A program made the translations under genes and the position numbers. Source: JAICXG01 sp963801255 (GTDB lineage: Bacteria > Verrucomicrobiota > Verrucomicrobiia > Chthoniobacterales > UBA10450). Taken from it: DNA of 64,000 nucleotides. The notes beneath the pieces were generated by a model. It was given only the letters and a program-made list of their open reading frames with translations. It was not told the origin of the DNA and made no database searches. Where the stretch lies: the NCBI GenBank assembly GCA_963801255.1, contig CAWDEC010000019.1, positions 62,001-126,000 on the forward strand. The letters run 5' to 3'. Each line of letters opens with the position of its first letter. The stretch's first letter is position 1. Positions 17,084-26,295 of this stretch are shown one piece after another.

Positions 17084-18091
17084 ATGAAAGCGCAATTTGG
17101 CCAATTCAAGTGGGCCGGGACGAGCGCCGCCGCTTTTCGCCATCAACTTCACTCGCAACTCAGCCTTGGCCTCGCCATGTTCGCGATTTTCGTGAGCACC
17201 GTTGCCGCCCAGACACCTCAGCATTCCTTCCCGATTCGGCAAGGATCGCAACCGTTTGCGATCACGATGGGCGCAGATGGAAATTATTGGTTCACCCTTC
17301 CCAATAACAGCGAGGTGGCGCGTATCACTCCGCGTGGCGTAATCACTTACTTCACCACCCCGAGCCAGAGTTCTCCACAATTTATTACTCTGGGTTCCGA
17401 CGGCAATATTTGGTTCACCGAAGGGGCGAACGGAAAGATCGCCTCGATCACGCCGGTGGGCGTGGTAAAGGAGCATCAGTTCTCTGTGTCCGGGGTGAGT
17501 GTGGGCATCACCAGCGGATCGGATAGCAACATTTGGTTCACTGACCAGGGGGACGGAGCCGTCTGGCGTTATGGCCTCGGCAGAGGCACCTTCACGGAGT
17601 ATCTGCTTCCGACGTCGAATTCTACTCCGGGAGACATTACCACCGCTGCCAACGGGAATATGTGGTTCACCGAGCAGGGGACGAGTATGCTGGGTCGGAT
17701 CACTTCGCGCGGACTGGTCACAGAATTTCCCATGGCTGATGCGCCCATTTCGGTCGCCTCTGGCTCCGACGGAAACATCTGGGTGGCCAGCGCGTTCAGT
17801 CCGAAGATTACAAGGGTGATATCTGAGACCTTTGGTACAAACGAGCTCACCGACTTCCCCACTCCGAACCAGCCGACGATCATCCGGCCGGGCAACGGCA
17901 ATAACCTCTTGTTCACGGAGTTCAGCGCGAACAAGATCGGTTCGATTACGGTTATGGGAGTGGTAACCGAGTCGCCAGAATTCGTGCACAGCTCGCCCAC
18001 TGGTATAACGGCGGGTGTGGGCGACGAGGTTTGGTTCCTCGGCAGCTCCTCTGACCGGGTTTATGAAACCGTCGTTCCACGCCAGCCGTAA
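17084..18091 (+). CDS. Vgb-like (streptogramin lyase-type) beta-propeller, exported
   Basis: 335 residues from the ATG at 17084, which has GGGG seven bases upstream; the frame is open before it but appears non-coding. Residues 20-45 (HQLHSQLSLGLAMFAIFVSTVAAQ) form a signal peptide. The rest repeats a blade of about 42 residues with GSDGNIWFTE...GKI..I...G (variants GADGNYWFT, GSDSNIWFTDQ, AANGNMWFTEQ, GSDGNIWVAS), the pattern of Vgb/SMP-like propellers. Most such genes in environmental bacteria are not antibiotic lyases, so resistance should not be inferred. No copy of the dispersed nonamer lies in this gene. Confidence 0.85.
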   Translation: MKAQFGQFKWAGTSAAAFRHQLHSQLSLGLAMFAIFVSTVAAQTPQHSFPIRQGSQPFAITMGADGNYWFTLPNNSEVARITPRGVITYFTTPSQSSPQFITLGSDGNIWFTEGANGKIASITPVGVVKEHQFSVSGVSVGITSGSDSNIWFTDQGDGAVWRYGLGRGTFTEYLLPTSNSTPGDITTAANGNMWFTEQGTSMLGRITSRGLVTEFPMADAPISVASGSDGNIWVASAFSPKITRVISETFGTNELTDFPTPNQPTIIRPGNGNNLLFTEFSANKIGSITVMGVVTESPEFVHSSPTGITAGVGDEVWFLGSSSDRVYETVVPRQP

Positions 18092-18158
18092 TAATCTATG
18101 AGCGGGTTGCGGGTTCGCGACATGAGGCTGGTACGGCGGACCGCGAGGTTTTCCGGTA

Positions 18159-20732
18159 ATGGGTAAGGGGCTGAAGGCTCGATTGCCGCCTGCTGAGGGC
18201 GCGCGAACTGGGTTGCTGGTTGCGGCATTACTACTCGCATTCGTCTCAGGATGCGCAGCGCTTATTTACGAAGTCTTATGGGTTAAACAGTTAACTCTAG
18301 TGGTCGGCGCGGATGTCTATGCGACAACCATGGCTATAAGTGCATTCTTCGCCGGCTTGGCGCTTGGGAATTATGTTTTCGGCCAACGTGCGGACTTATC
18401 GGAGCGTCCTTTGTTTCTGTATGGATGTCTGGAGGCAGGCGTAGCGTGTTGTGGCCTGGCGAGTACAGTGTTGTTGTTTCCAGCCGCACGCTGGTTTGTG
18501 TTGGTCGAAGAGAAGGCAGGAATAATCGCGTGGGTTTTACCATTTGCACTCGTTAGTCTGCCTGCATTCTTCATGGGCGGAACCTTGCCGGTCCTGGTTC
18601 GCACCCTTACTCCCTCAATGGGGCGGCTCGCCCACTTGGGCGGACGCCTTTATGCGACGAACACGGCCGGTGCTATCGCTGGATGCATGCTCGCTCCCTT
18701 CTTTCTTATACCAACTTTCGGTGTGCGGATGTCTGGTCTCGTGGCGGCGACCTTGAACCTCTCTGCGGCGTTAATAGCCTTTATTCTCGCTAGAAATGCC
18801 AAGACCAGAGTAATTGCGATCTTTGCTACCTGCGGTCAACGTGGGCAGCGCGATCGGCTCGCGTTAGTTCTTTACGCGATCGCAGGCGGGCTAGCTCTTG
18901 GTTACGAGGTCATCTGGTCGCACGCGATCGTGCAATGGACAAACACGCGCGCGTTCGCCTTTGCGGTTGTGCTTGCAGTTTATTTGACCGGCCTTGTCCT
19001 TGGCAGTTCCTGCTTTTCGTCTGCGGCCGGTCGCGCGGTCGACCCGTGGGCACATTTCGGATTGCTGATTAGCGGAGCCGCACTTTGCGCACTTCTAGGG
19101 GTTGCCGTTGTCGGGAACTGGTTAGGCGCGCTGCAGCTAAAAGCGGCAACTATCACTTTCACGCTGACCCATGTCGAGGCGCTAGCGATCGAAGCGCGTT
19201 TTTTCGTGGCGGCGATTTTCTTTGTTCTTCTGCCGACATTCCTGCTCGGCGCGGCATTTCCTTTCGCGCTCCGTCTCAGTGCGCGCGAATCTACCCCGGG
19301 CCGCGATAGCGGCGCTGTCATCGCACTAAATACCGCCGGTGGAATTGTCGGAACAATTCTAACTGGGTTTGTTCTCATTCCATTGCTTGGCGTTGAACGT
19401 AGCCTGGGATTACTTGCGATTTGCGCCGCAGTTATCGGCCTTATTTCTGTCGCACAGGCTAAGCTCGTTAGGCAACCGTTGCGTTGGGCGGTGTTCGTTT
19501 GCGCCGTCGCCATTCTCGCCACCGCAGTTTTTCTTCCGTCAAATCATCTGGCTAACCTGCTCGTGGCCTCGCGGGGCGGGCGATTACTTTTCCATGAACC
19601 AAGCGCTGGCGGCACTGTCGCCATCATCGAACAACCCGCGGGCGAAAATCGATCACGGCGCTTGTATATCGAAGGCGTTTCCAATTCCGGCGATTCACTG
19701 CCTTCACTGCGGTACATGCGATTGCAGGCGCTTCTGCCGCTGATCATTCATAGCGGCGAACCAAAGTCAGCTCTTGTCATTGGATTCGGAACTGGAATCA
19801 CGGCCGGTAGTTTGCTTCGTTATCCAAATCTCGAACGCCGCGTCTGCGCAGAACTTCTCCCGGCGGTTGTCCGAGGCAGCGCCTTCTTCCACGGCAATTA
19901 CGGCGCCGGCAGAAATCGACAGCTTGAAGTGCGGCTGCGTGACGGACGCCGCGAATTATTGCGCAATCGAGAATCCTACGATGTCATCACATTGGAACCG
20001 CCTCCGCCATCCGCGTCCGGCGTAGTGAACCTTTATTCCAGCGACTTTTACGAACTAGCCGCACGCCGACTCAACCGAAATGGGTTGTTCGCGCAATGGT
20101 TGCCTTTGTCCACGCAAAAAAATGAAGACACGCGTTCGCTTGTGCGCAGTTTTCTCGACGCCTTTCCTTACGTCACGCTCTGGACCACCGAGTTGCACGA
20201 GATGCTCCTTGTAGGCTCACGCGAGCCGATTGAACTCGATCTTGCCCGGATCAACACGCGGTTCATTCAACCCACGGTGTCGACGGCGCTGCAAGAAATC
20301 GGGATTAACTCTTCAGCGGCCTTACTTTCCACTTATGTGACCGATCGCGCCGGGCTGCAACGTTATGTTGGCAACACGCCACCAACGACTGACGATCGAC
20401 CGCGCATTGAGTATGGAGCCTGGGTTTTGCCTAGCGACTTCGGCAAAACGCTATCGCTCATGATCGAGGAGCGTTCCGCACCATCGTTGCGAAATACTGA
20501 CGAACTCTTTGTTACCGAAATGAACGCCGAGCGCGATGTTCTTCTTAATTTTTATCAGGCCGGCCTCTACGCGTTAGCTCATGACCAACCAAGCTGGCAA
20601 AAAATCATGGCGATTATCCTTCGTCGCGCACCCGCGAATCCTTATTACCGTTGGTCCGTTAGTGTAACGGCCGCAAAGAGCGCTCCATCGTCGGAACGTG
20701 TGAGCGGACCCACCCAAAATAATCGAAAATGA
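18159..20732 (+). CDS. Fused MFS-type membrane protein / spermidine synthase-like protein
   Basis: 857 residues. The first 470 or so are hydrophobic with many membrane helices (LLLAFVSGCAALIYEVLWVKQL, LPAFFMGGTLPVLVRTLTPS, GGRLYATNTAGAIAGCMLAPFFLIP, LNTAGGIVGTILTGFVLIPLLGVE). The C-terminal part is a spermidine synthase fold: ALVIGFGTGITAGSLLRYP nucleotide loop, and VITLEPPPPSASGVVNLYSSDFYELAARRL. In ordinary spermidine synthases the acidic catalytic pair is conserved; here LEPPPP replaces it, as is common in these fused proteins, so polyamine synthesis is unproven. Codon choice is more AT-rich (TTA, ATA, GTT) than in the neighbours, and only two copies of the dispersed word occur, which hints at transfer. 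Confidence 0.82.
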   Translation: MGKGLKARLPPAEGARTGLLVAALLLAFVSGCAALIYEVLWVKQLTLVVGADVYATTMAISAFFAGLALGNYVFGQRADLSERPLFLYGCLEAGVACCGLASTVLLFPAARWFVLVEEKAGIIAWVLPFALVSLPAFFMGGTLPVLVRTLTPSMGRLAHLGGRLYATNTAGAIAGCMLAPFFLIPTFGVRMSGLVAATLNLSAALIAFILARNAKTRVIAIFATCGQRGQRDRLALVLYAIAGGLALGYEVIWSHAIVQWTNTRAFAFAVVLAVYLTGLVLGSSCFSSAAGRAVDPWAHFGLLISGAALCALLGVAVVGNWLGALQLKAATITFTLTHVEALAIEARFFVAAIFFVLLPTFLLGAAFPFALRLSARESTPGRDSGAVIALNTAGGIVGTILTGFVLIPLLGVERSLGLLAICAAVIGLISVAQAKLVRQPLRWAVFVCAVAILATAVFLPSNHLANLLVASRGGRLLFHEPSAGGTVAIIEQPAGENRSRRLYIEGVSNSGDSLPSLRYMRLQALLPLIIHSGEPKSALVIGFGTGITAGSLLRYPNLERRVCAELLPAVVRGSAFFHGNYGAGRNRQLEVRLRDGRRELLRNRESYDVITLEPPPPSASGVVNLYSSDFYELAARRLNRNGLFAQWLPLSTQKNEDTRSLVRSFLDAFPYVTLWTTELHEMLLVGSREPIELDLARINTRFIQPTVSTALQEIGINSSAALLSTYVTDRAGLQRYVGNTPPTTDDRPRIEYGAWVLPSDFGKTLSLMIEERSAPSLRNTDELFVTEMNAERDVLLNFYQAGLYALAHDQPSWQKIMAIILRRAPANPYYRWSVSVTAAKSAPSSERVSGPTQNNRK

Positions 20733-20940
20733 AAAGGGGCGCGGCGTTCATCGCCGGACAGGGCGTTATCGTGGGGTCGTATCTAAATATTTTGATATTC
20801 TAGCAGGGACTATTAACTGAGATGCCAGCCGGCGGTGAGTCGTTCGTCTTCAGCGCGCCAAGAAGTTGCGCAAAATGCAGCAAGCCGCGCCCGAGCCTAG
20901 CTCGGTTTACCGACGGAGCGCCGCTTTCAACCTTTATTCG

Positions 20941-21528
20941 TTAGGGCGCTTTGTCCGCTTCGACGTCGATGGAGATGGTGACTTCTTCGCCCACCACAGC
21001 GGTTCCCTCGACCGCTTTGCTCCAGTTCAGGCCGTAGTCGGCGCGTTTAATTGGATCGGCTGTGACTTGCCAGCCGCTGATTGCTTTGCCGCCCATTCCT
21101 TTTCCTTTGCCCAGGAACTTGGCATGGAGCGTGATCTCTTTCGTCACCCCATGCATTGTGAGGTCGCCGATGATGTCGCCACTTTCAGCTCCGGTCTTCT
21201 TCACACTCTTGCTCTTGAACGTGATCGTCGGGTATTTCGCCACTTCGAAAAAATCCGGACTACGCAGATCTTCATCGCGCTTGTCATTTTTTGAGTCGAT
21301 GCTCGCCACGTCGATCGTCGCGGAGACAGAGGATTTCTCGGGATGATCCATGTCCACATGAATCGTGCCTTCGAACTTCTTAAAGTCGCCTGTCACATAA
21401 CTAAAGAAGTGCCGCACTTTGAAGGTGATGGAGGAATGGACCGAATCGATCTTGTAAGTCTCATCCGCGGACGCGCTCAAGGCGCCGCCGAGTAGTACTG
21501 CCGCGACTAACCCTAGAATCTTTTTCAT
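20941..21528 (-). CDS. YceI family periplasmic lipid-binding protein
   Basis: 195 residues with signal peptide MKKILGLVAAVLLGGALSASA. The mature sequence has the YceI pattern: YKIDSVHSSITFKVRHFFSYVTGDFKKFEGTIHVD, LRSPDFFEVAKYPTITFKSKSV, GDLTMHGVTKEITL, and RADYGLNW near the end. These proteins are lipocalin-like beta-barrels that bind polyisoprenoids in the periplasm. Binding partner is unknown. The stop TAA lies inside a CCCTAACGA copy of the dispersed word. The 207 bp upstream of 20941, to the end of the MFS gene, show no further gene. Confidence 0.9.
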   Translation of the reverse strand: MKKILGLVAAVLLGGALSASADETYKIDSVHSSITFKVRHFFSYVTGDFKKFEGTIHVDMDHPEKSSVSATIDVASIDSKNDKRDEDLRSPDFFEVAKYPTITFKSKSVKKTGAESGDIIGDLTMHGVTKEITLHAKFLGKGKGMGGKAISGWQVTADPIKRADYGLNWSKAVEGTAVVGEEVTISIDVEADKAP

Positions 21529-21585
21529 TGCGCCAGATGTTAACCGCCGGTCGCGCGGTGGCCAGAGATTTTGTTCGGCGATAGA

Positions 21586-22125
21586 TCAGGCAAGGGCGCG
21601 CAGCAGGGCTGCCCTGCCGCGCGGTAGTCGACCGAACAGCGCGCCGAGCGCCGATGCGGGATCGCTTTTTAGGGCGGCGCTGTCATGTACGCCAGTGACG
21701 CGCGCCAGCTCCGCTTCAAAATGGCGAACAGCCTGCCGTGTTGGGTCGTGCCCATCGAGAAAACCGAACGCGCGTTGCAGGAGATGGAACAACTCGGGCG
21801 CCGAATGTTCTGGTTCGGTCGCGATCTCGATGAGTTCGACGAAGTACGAAGCGGCCTGGGTCCGGTAATAATTTTCACGGATCCCGACATAAGGATTTTG
21901 CAAAACGACTTCAGTGAGGGTGTGAAGATTGGAACGGCGACTCCGGCTGATCTGAATCTCGGCCTGAAAAAAAAGATCGAGCTTTCCCGCGAAGGGGCTC
22001 TTCGTTCGGCGCGCTCCTTTCGCCGCGGTATCGATTTTGCCTAACGACTCTGTGTACCACGAGACGATCAGACTCGTGTCACTCAGTTTGCGTTTGCGTA
22101 AGAGAATCGCGCGCGATGTTTCCAT
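21586..22125 (-). CDS. recO: DNA repair protein RecO
   Basis: 179 residues. The N-terminal OB domain is recognisable (AILLRKRKLSDTSLIVSWYTESLGKIDTAAKGARRTKSPFAGKLDLFFQAEI), and the helical part has AASYFVELIEIATEPEHSAPELFHLLQRA and FEAELARVTGV. RecO loads RecA onto SSB-coated DNA with RecR. It is shorter than the usual 230-250 residues and lacks the C-terminal zinc-finger cysteines of some homologues, as many short RecO forms do. It stands alone, 57 bp downstream of the yceI start on the same strand. Confidence 0.85.
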   Translation of the reverse strand: METSRAILLRKRKLSDTSLIVSWYTESLGKIDTAAKGARRTKSPFAGKLDLFFQAEIQISRSRRSNLHTLTEVVLQNPYVGIRENYYRTQAASYFVELIEIATEPEHSAPELFHLLQRAFGFLDGHDPTRQAVRHFEAELARVTGVHDSAALKSDPASALGALFGRLPRGRAALLRALA

Positions 22126-22360
22126 CTGTTGTTCTCCACCACCTCTTTTCTTCGGCGTTTTCCAAGGTTTCGCTGGGAAAAACTCGGCGTGAATCGTCGG
22201 TCTTCAATTATTGCTTGGGTTGAATGATGTCGGTCGATTGGCATTCGCTGGACCTGATGAAATTCTTAGGTGCGCGGGAGGCGTTCCTGCTTTGTGTCTC
22301 TCGCCCATTTAAAACGCTTGTTTGCACCGCCAGCCTCTGAGATGAATTTGCGCCACCACC

Positions 22361-23686
22361 ATGCCAACCGTTCTGCTGATTGAGGACGACTCCGAGAGTC
22401 GGCGCACAACTGCCGAGCTTTTCGGACGCGAAGACTGGGAAATTCTCGAAGCCGGCGACGGCGAAGCCGGTATTCACCTCGCGCTTAAACATCGCCCGGA
22501 GCTGATTCTTTGCGATTTGCTCATGCCAAAGGCCAACGGTTTCCAAGTTTGTCGAAGCCTGCGGCAACTTTTGCAGCGGACGAAAATTATCATTGTTTCG
22601 GGTCGCGACTATGGCGTCGATCGCACGAGTGCGCTCGAAGCTGGCGCCGATGAGTACCTCGTAAAGCCGATTCGCTGGGAAAACCTGCGTGAAGTCATCG
22701 AGCGCGTTCTTGTGCCGGCCGATATTCAGCCGAGCGGCCCGGTGCCGGATTTTGTCCCGCCTTCCACGCGAGTGAAATTCTGGGGAGTACGCGGCTCGAT
22801 TCCCGTGCCCGGTTCGTCGACGGTTGGCTACGGTGGTAACACCAGTTGCGTGGAAGTCCGCGCCGATGGCGAGATCATTATTCTGGACGCTGGTTCCGGC
22901 CTGCGCGAGCTGGGCATCGAGCTGGAAGCGGAGTTTGGCGACCAGCCAATTCGGCCCACCCTCCTCATTTCCCATACGCATTGGGATCACATCCAGGGTC
23001 TGCCATTTTTTCTTCCCGTTTACAGCCAGAAGAATTCTCTGCGTGTTCTCGGCTACGAAGGCGCGCGTGCCGGTCTGGGCGCGGTGCTTGCCGGCCAGAT
23101 GGAGACTTCCTTTTTTCCCATCAGCCTGCGGGACGTGCCGAGCGCCATCTCGATTGATGAACTGAAAGATATGGAGTTCAGCATTGGAAAGGTCAAAGTA
23201 GTCGCGCGCTTTCTCAATCATCCCGGAATCTGCGTCGGCTATCGCCTGACGACGAGCAATGGCTCGATTGCTTTTCTCCCCGATAACGAGCCGTACGATG
23301 TTTTAAAACTCAACCAGGCCGGACCTGACAAGGCTAGCTTCGCCGAGGCGCGCGCCTATGCCGGCGATGCCCGCGCCAAGCTGGTTGAATTCCTGCAGCA
23401 GACCGACATTCTCATCATCGATGCGCAATACACGGACGAGGAGTACGCGCAAAAGGTCGGTTGGGGCCACGGCTCGCTCAGCAGCGTGGTCTCGCTCGCG
23501 GTCGATGCCAGGGTGCGCAAACTATTCCTTTTCCATCATGACCCCAATCACGATGACCGGAAGATCGATGAGATGGTGGAAGCAGCTCGTACCCTGGTGC
23601 TGGAAAGTGGCCAACCAGTCGAAGTGGAAGCCGCCCGTGAAGGCGCGGAGGTCTGGTTAGGCGCGAAGGCAGTTCACGTCGCCTAA
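22361..23686 (+). CDS. Response-regulator receiver fused to a metallo-beta-lactamase-fold hydrolase
   Basis: 441 residues. Residues 1-118 are a receiver domain with acidic pair Asp9/Asp10, phospho-acceptor Asp52 (LILCDLLMPK), Ser80 and Lys102. From about 135 an MBL-fold hydrolase begins (WGVRGSIPVPG, GGNTSCVEVR) with metal motif SHTHWDHIQG (204-213), then DAQYTDEEY and a late His in GWGHGSL. The hydrolase is PhnP/RNase-Z-like in order but has no recognised substrate; the receiver may gate it by phosphorylation. No kinase is adjacent. The stop codon is the TAA inside GCCTAACGA at 23681-23689, which also supplies the TAG of the convergent gene. Confidence 0.87.
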   Translation: MPTVLLIEDDSESRRTTAELFGREDWEILEAGDGEAGIHLALKHRPELILCDLLMPKANGFQVCRSLRQLLQRTKIIIVSGRDYGVDRTSALEAGADEYLVKPIRWENLREVIERVLVPADIQPSGPVPDFVPPSTRVKFWGVRGSIPVPGSSTVGYGGNTSCVEVRADGEIIILDAGSGLRELGIELEAEFGDQPIRPTLLISHTHWDHIQGLPFFLPVYSQKNSLRVLGYEGARAGLGAVLAGQMETSFFPISLRDVPSAISIDELKDMEFSIGKVKVVARFLNHPGICVGYRLTTSNGSIAFLPDNEPYDVLKLNQAGPDKASFAEARAYAGDARAKLVEFLQQTDILIIDAQYTDEEYAQKVGWGHGSLSSVVSLAVDARVRKLFLFHHDPNHDDRKIDEMVEAARTLVLESGQPVEVEAAREGAEVWLGAKAVHVA

Positions 23687-23689
23687 CGA
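23681..23689. repeat. One nonamer copy holding the stops of two convergent genes
   Basis: GCCTAACGA. On the plus strand GCC TAA ends the receiver-MBL gene (TAA 23684-23686). On the minus strand T CGT TAG GC ends the FMN reductase gene (TAG 23685-23683). The two genes overlap by four bases inside this word. Confidence 0.92.
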
Positions 23690-24210
23690 CACAGGGCATT
23701 CGTAAAGCGAATCAGTTCACCCGCGACCTGTTCGATCCGTAGCAGGACTTTCTGATCGGAGACAGTCTCGTCATCGAACGAGTCAGCCGTTGCATAGACA
23801 AAGCGCGGAATAATGACGCAGCGAAAATCGAGCATAAGGCTGTTGGCATAAGCCATCACCGACATATAGCTGCTCATCCCGCCTGCCGCGCAAAGGAAGC
23901 CGACGATTTTGTCCTCCCACGAGCTACCGGTGAGTTCGATCATGTTTTTGGCGGACGCGCTTACATCGTAGTTATAGACTGGCGCCGCCACCAAGACGCC
24001 TTTTGCCGACTGGACCGCGCCGTCGAGCTTGCGCGCTGCCGGATGGGCATAGCAGGCATCGGCGTCGCACAGCGGAAGATCCAACGCCGCGAGATCAATC
24101 CATTCGCAGTCCACGTTTTGCTTGCGCAGGAACTCGTAGGCCACCTTGCCCATTTTCCGGCTGTTACTCTCCGGATTTCCACTTGTGCTGACGACGAGGT
24201 ATTCCGACAT
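23683..24210 (-). CDS. NAD(P)H-dependent FMN reductase family protein
   Basis: 175 residues of flavodoxin-like fold: LVVSTSGNPESNSRKMGKVA is the phosphate-binding loop, and GVLVAAPVYNYDVSASAKNMIELTG with FLCAAGGMSSYMSVMAY are the FMN-contacting segments of the NADPH-dependent FMN/azoreductase family. It likely reduces flavin or a quinone-like acceptor in the cytoplasm. The start is the ATG at 24210. It is on the same strand as corA, 56 bp downstream of it. Substrate is not predictable. Confidence 0.85.
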   Translation of the reverse strand: MSEYLVVSTSGNPESNSRKMGKVAYEFLRKQNVDCEWIDLAALDLPLCDADACYAHPAARKLDGAVQSAKGVLVAAPVYNYDVSASAKNMIELTGSSWEDKIVGFLCAAGGMSSYMSVMAYANSLMLDFRCVIIPRFVYATADSFDDETVSDQKVLLRIEQVAGELIRFTNALCR

Positions 24211-24266
24211 GCGCTGTAATCATGGCATGGCGCGAACACCTCTGCGAATCCACCGTCACGACCCCA

Positions 24267-25322
24267 TCAAAGCCAACGGCGCTTCTTGAAATAGAGGAGC
24301 TGACCAATGGCTACGATCGCCATGAACAGCAGGCAAGCGTAATAACCCCAGGGCTGTTGCAACTCCGGCATGTGGGCAAAGTTCATTCCATAAACGCCAG
24401 CGATAAACGTCAATGGGATAAAGATCACGGTTATAACAGTCAGCACCCGCATGATTTCGTTCGTGCGCAGACCGATACTCGAGATATGAATCTCCGTCAG
24501 GCCGGATAAGACATCTCGATAACTCTCGACCACATCCATTAACTGCACGCTGTGATCGTAGCAGTCTCGTAAATAGATTTTGGTTTCGGGGCGAATCAAC
24601 CCCGGGTCTTCGTGCAAAAGCAGGTTGGTAACATCTCGCAGCGGCCAGACCATGCGGCGAATTTGCGTGAGCGTCCGCTTGTGTTCGTGCAAACTCCCCA
24701 CCGGGCGGCTGAGCGGGTTATCCACCAGGCTGTCCTCGATCGCGTCAATCTCTGCACCAATGGACTCCAGCACCGGATAGTAATGATCGATAATCGCGTC
24801 GAGCAACGCATAAGCCAGATAATCCGACGCGGCTGCGCGTATTCGTCCTTTCCCGCTGCGGATGCGGGCGCGCACCGGTTCAAAGACATCAGATTCCGCT
24901 TCTTCCTGGAGAGTTATGAGAAAAGTCTTGCCGAGAAACATACTCACTTGTTCGGCCCCGATGCTCTTGTTCCCATCGAGATAGATCATCTTGGCGACGA
25001 TAAAGAGATAGTCATCGTATTGCTCTACCTTGGGGCGCTGAGTGATATCGAGGACGTCTTCCAGCGCCAAAGGATGCAAATTGAAGCGCTGCCCGAGGGT
25101 TCGCAGGACAGTCAGGTCGCCAAAGCCATCGATGTTGATCCAGGTGACTAACTCATTATCCAGATGGACAAGTAACTCTTCGCAACCAACATTTCTGCGT
25201 TCTTCGAAAGAGTCCGGCCCATACTCGATGAGAGTGATGACAGGCGCTTCCTGCGGGGAATCATTTAAATCGCTGAGCGAGCCTGGAGCTTCACCGGGAA
25301 TCACATGACGTCGAATGAACAT
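24267..25322 (-). CDS. corA: CorA magnesium/cobalt transporter
   Basis: 351 residues, standard length. The signature pore motif YGMNF occurs in FIAGVYGMNFAHMPELQQPWGYYACLLFMAIVAIGQ between the two C-terminal membrane helices, and the tail KKRRW is positive as expected. The cytoplasmic funnel has LDNELVTWINIDGFGDLTVLRTLGQRFNLHPLALEDVL. It forms a pentameric Mg2+ channel. An M-box riboswitch was not evident in the 139 bp upstream. Confidence 0.95.
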   Translation of the reverse strand: MFIRRHVIPGEAPGSLSDLNDSPQEAPVITLIEYGPDSFEERRNVGCEELLVHLDNELVTWINIDGFGDLTVLRTLGQRFNLHPLALEDVLDITQRPKVEQYDDYLFIVAKMIYLDGNKSIGAEQVSMFLGKTFLITLQEEAESDVFEPVRARIRSGKGRIRAAASDYLAYALLDAIIDHYYPVLESIGAEIDAIEDSLVDNPLSRPVGSLHEHKRTLTQIRRMVWPLRDVTNLLLHEDPGLIRPETKIYLRDCYDHSVQLMDVVESYRDVLSGLTEIHISSIGLRTNEIMRVLTVITVIFIPLTFIAGVYGMNFAHMPELQQPWGYYACLLFMAIVAIGQLLYFKKRRWL

Positions 25323-25461
25323 GCCGCCATCGTGCGCTCAAAGGCCGTTCCAGGGCAAGCGCGAAGCGACGAAGATCAGCCTCTAAACCCTATCTGGCGA
25401 CAGTGACCTGCCTTGTCGTTAGGCAATAATCCAGTCGAATAATGCAATTCACGGCAGCGGA

Positions 25462-26295
25462 TTATTGTCTAGCCAGAGCGTAATCCAGCGCCTTCTCAAA
25501 ATCGAAGCTCTTTACCTGTGTGATGAGCGACGGATCGTTCAGCGCGTTGATCAGCTTCGGATTTTGCAGGAGATCGAGATAACGTTGCTGCTCAATAAGC
25601 TCAATAATCTCGGGATCATTACGCAACGCGACGAGGCGCGGATTCTCCGTCAGTTCGCGAGCGCCCGGATAGTGGAGGAAGCGCTCCGCGCTGCGCGGAT
25701 TCGACACCACATCTCCCAGCTTGCCTAACGTCGTGTAGGTTCGGCTCGGAACGACATCGACGGTTTTGACGGTTTCGCCTAACGAGCCTTGCTCAATCGA
25801 GCTTTTCAGCCGGTGGAGCGAATCGAGCGCCGGCGGCCGGCGCGCCATCTCCGTTTTCGATCCCGCGCCCGCACCCGCGATCGCACCGAGCGACCGGATT
25901 GCGACCACCATCAGCCAGACACTGAAAAGCCCAAAGAAAATTCCCAGAACGCCGCCGCAGAATCCGTAGAGGAACCGAATCATTCCTGCCGGCTGCTGCG
26001 CGGTGCGTTTGAAAAGAATCGCACCCAGGGTGTTGATCAATGCATAGACAACGAGGCCGAGCAGCAAACCGGAAAAGGTCGAGATGATGAAGTCAGGCAA
26101 GTGAATCATCGGTCGCAGAATCGGAAGCAACGCGCGCCCGGCAAAGAGGGCGCTGCCATAAGCAACGACCAAGGCGAGCAATCGAGCGAGTTGCCTAACG
26201 ACCCCACGCCGCCAGCCCCGGACGACCTCGAACAAAACCAGGACGGCGGCGAAAGAAATGAATGCGAGCTGCCAGCCGGAGGAGGGCGCGCTCAC
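25462..26295 (-). CDS. CvpA family membrane protein
   Basis: 277 residues from the GTG at 26295, which overlaps the TGA of aroC as GTGA; a longer frame running into aroC is probably spurious. Four to five hydrophobic segments in the first 160 residues (QLAFISFAAVLVLFEVV, RLLALVVAYGSALFAG, FIISTFSGLLLGLVVYALI, FCGGVLGIFFGLFSVWLMVVAI) with the motif RGWRRGVVRQLARLLAL match the CvpA family. The cytoplasmic or periplasmic tail ends with many short helices. CvpA is a membrane protein linked to envelope stress and colicin V export; the role is not settled. It is translationally coupled to aroC. Confidence 0.78.
   Translation of the reverse strand: MSAPSSGWQLAFISFAAVLVLFEVVRGWRRGVVRQLARLLALVVAYGSALFAGRALLPILRPMIHLPDFIISTFSGLLLGLVVYALINTLGAILFKRTAQQPAGMIRFLYGFCGGVLGIFFGLFSVWLMVVAIRSLGAIAGAGAGSKTEMARRPPALDSLHRLKSSIEQGSLGETVKTVDVVPSRTYTTLGKLGDVVSNPRSAERFLHYPGARELTENPRLVALRNDPEIIELIEQQRYLDLLQNPKLINALNDPSLITQVKSFDFEKALDYALARQ

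Noticed and set aside
17084..18091. Streptogramin resistance gene
   Set aside because: The propeller pattern is Vgb-like, but such exported propellers are widespread in soil bacteria; nothing in the sequence shows lyase activity.
16739..20732. Genomic island integrated at tRNA-Ser
   Set aside because: Composition of the MFS gene hints at transfer, but there is no integrase and I could not find a repeated tRNA end, so I do not annotate an island.
22208..23221. 337-codon open frame on the minus strand
   Set aside because: It lies antisense over the receiver-MBL gene, which has clear family motifs; the minus frame shows none.
25323..25461. Mg-sensing riboswitch before corA
   Set aside because: The gap is short and no M-box features could be seen.
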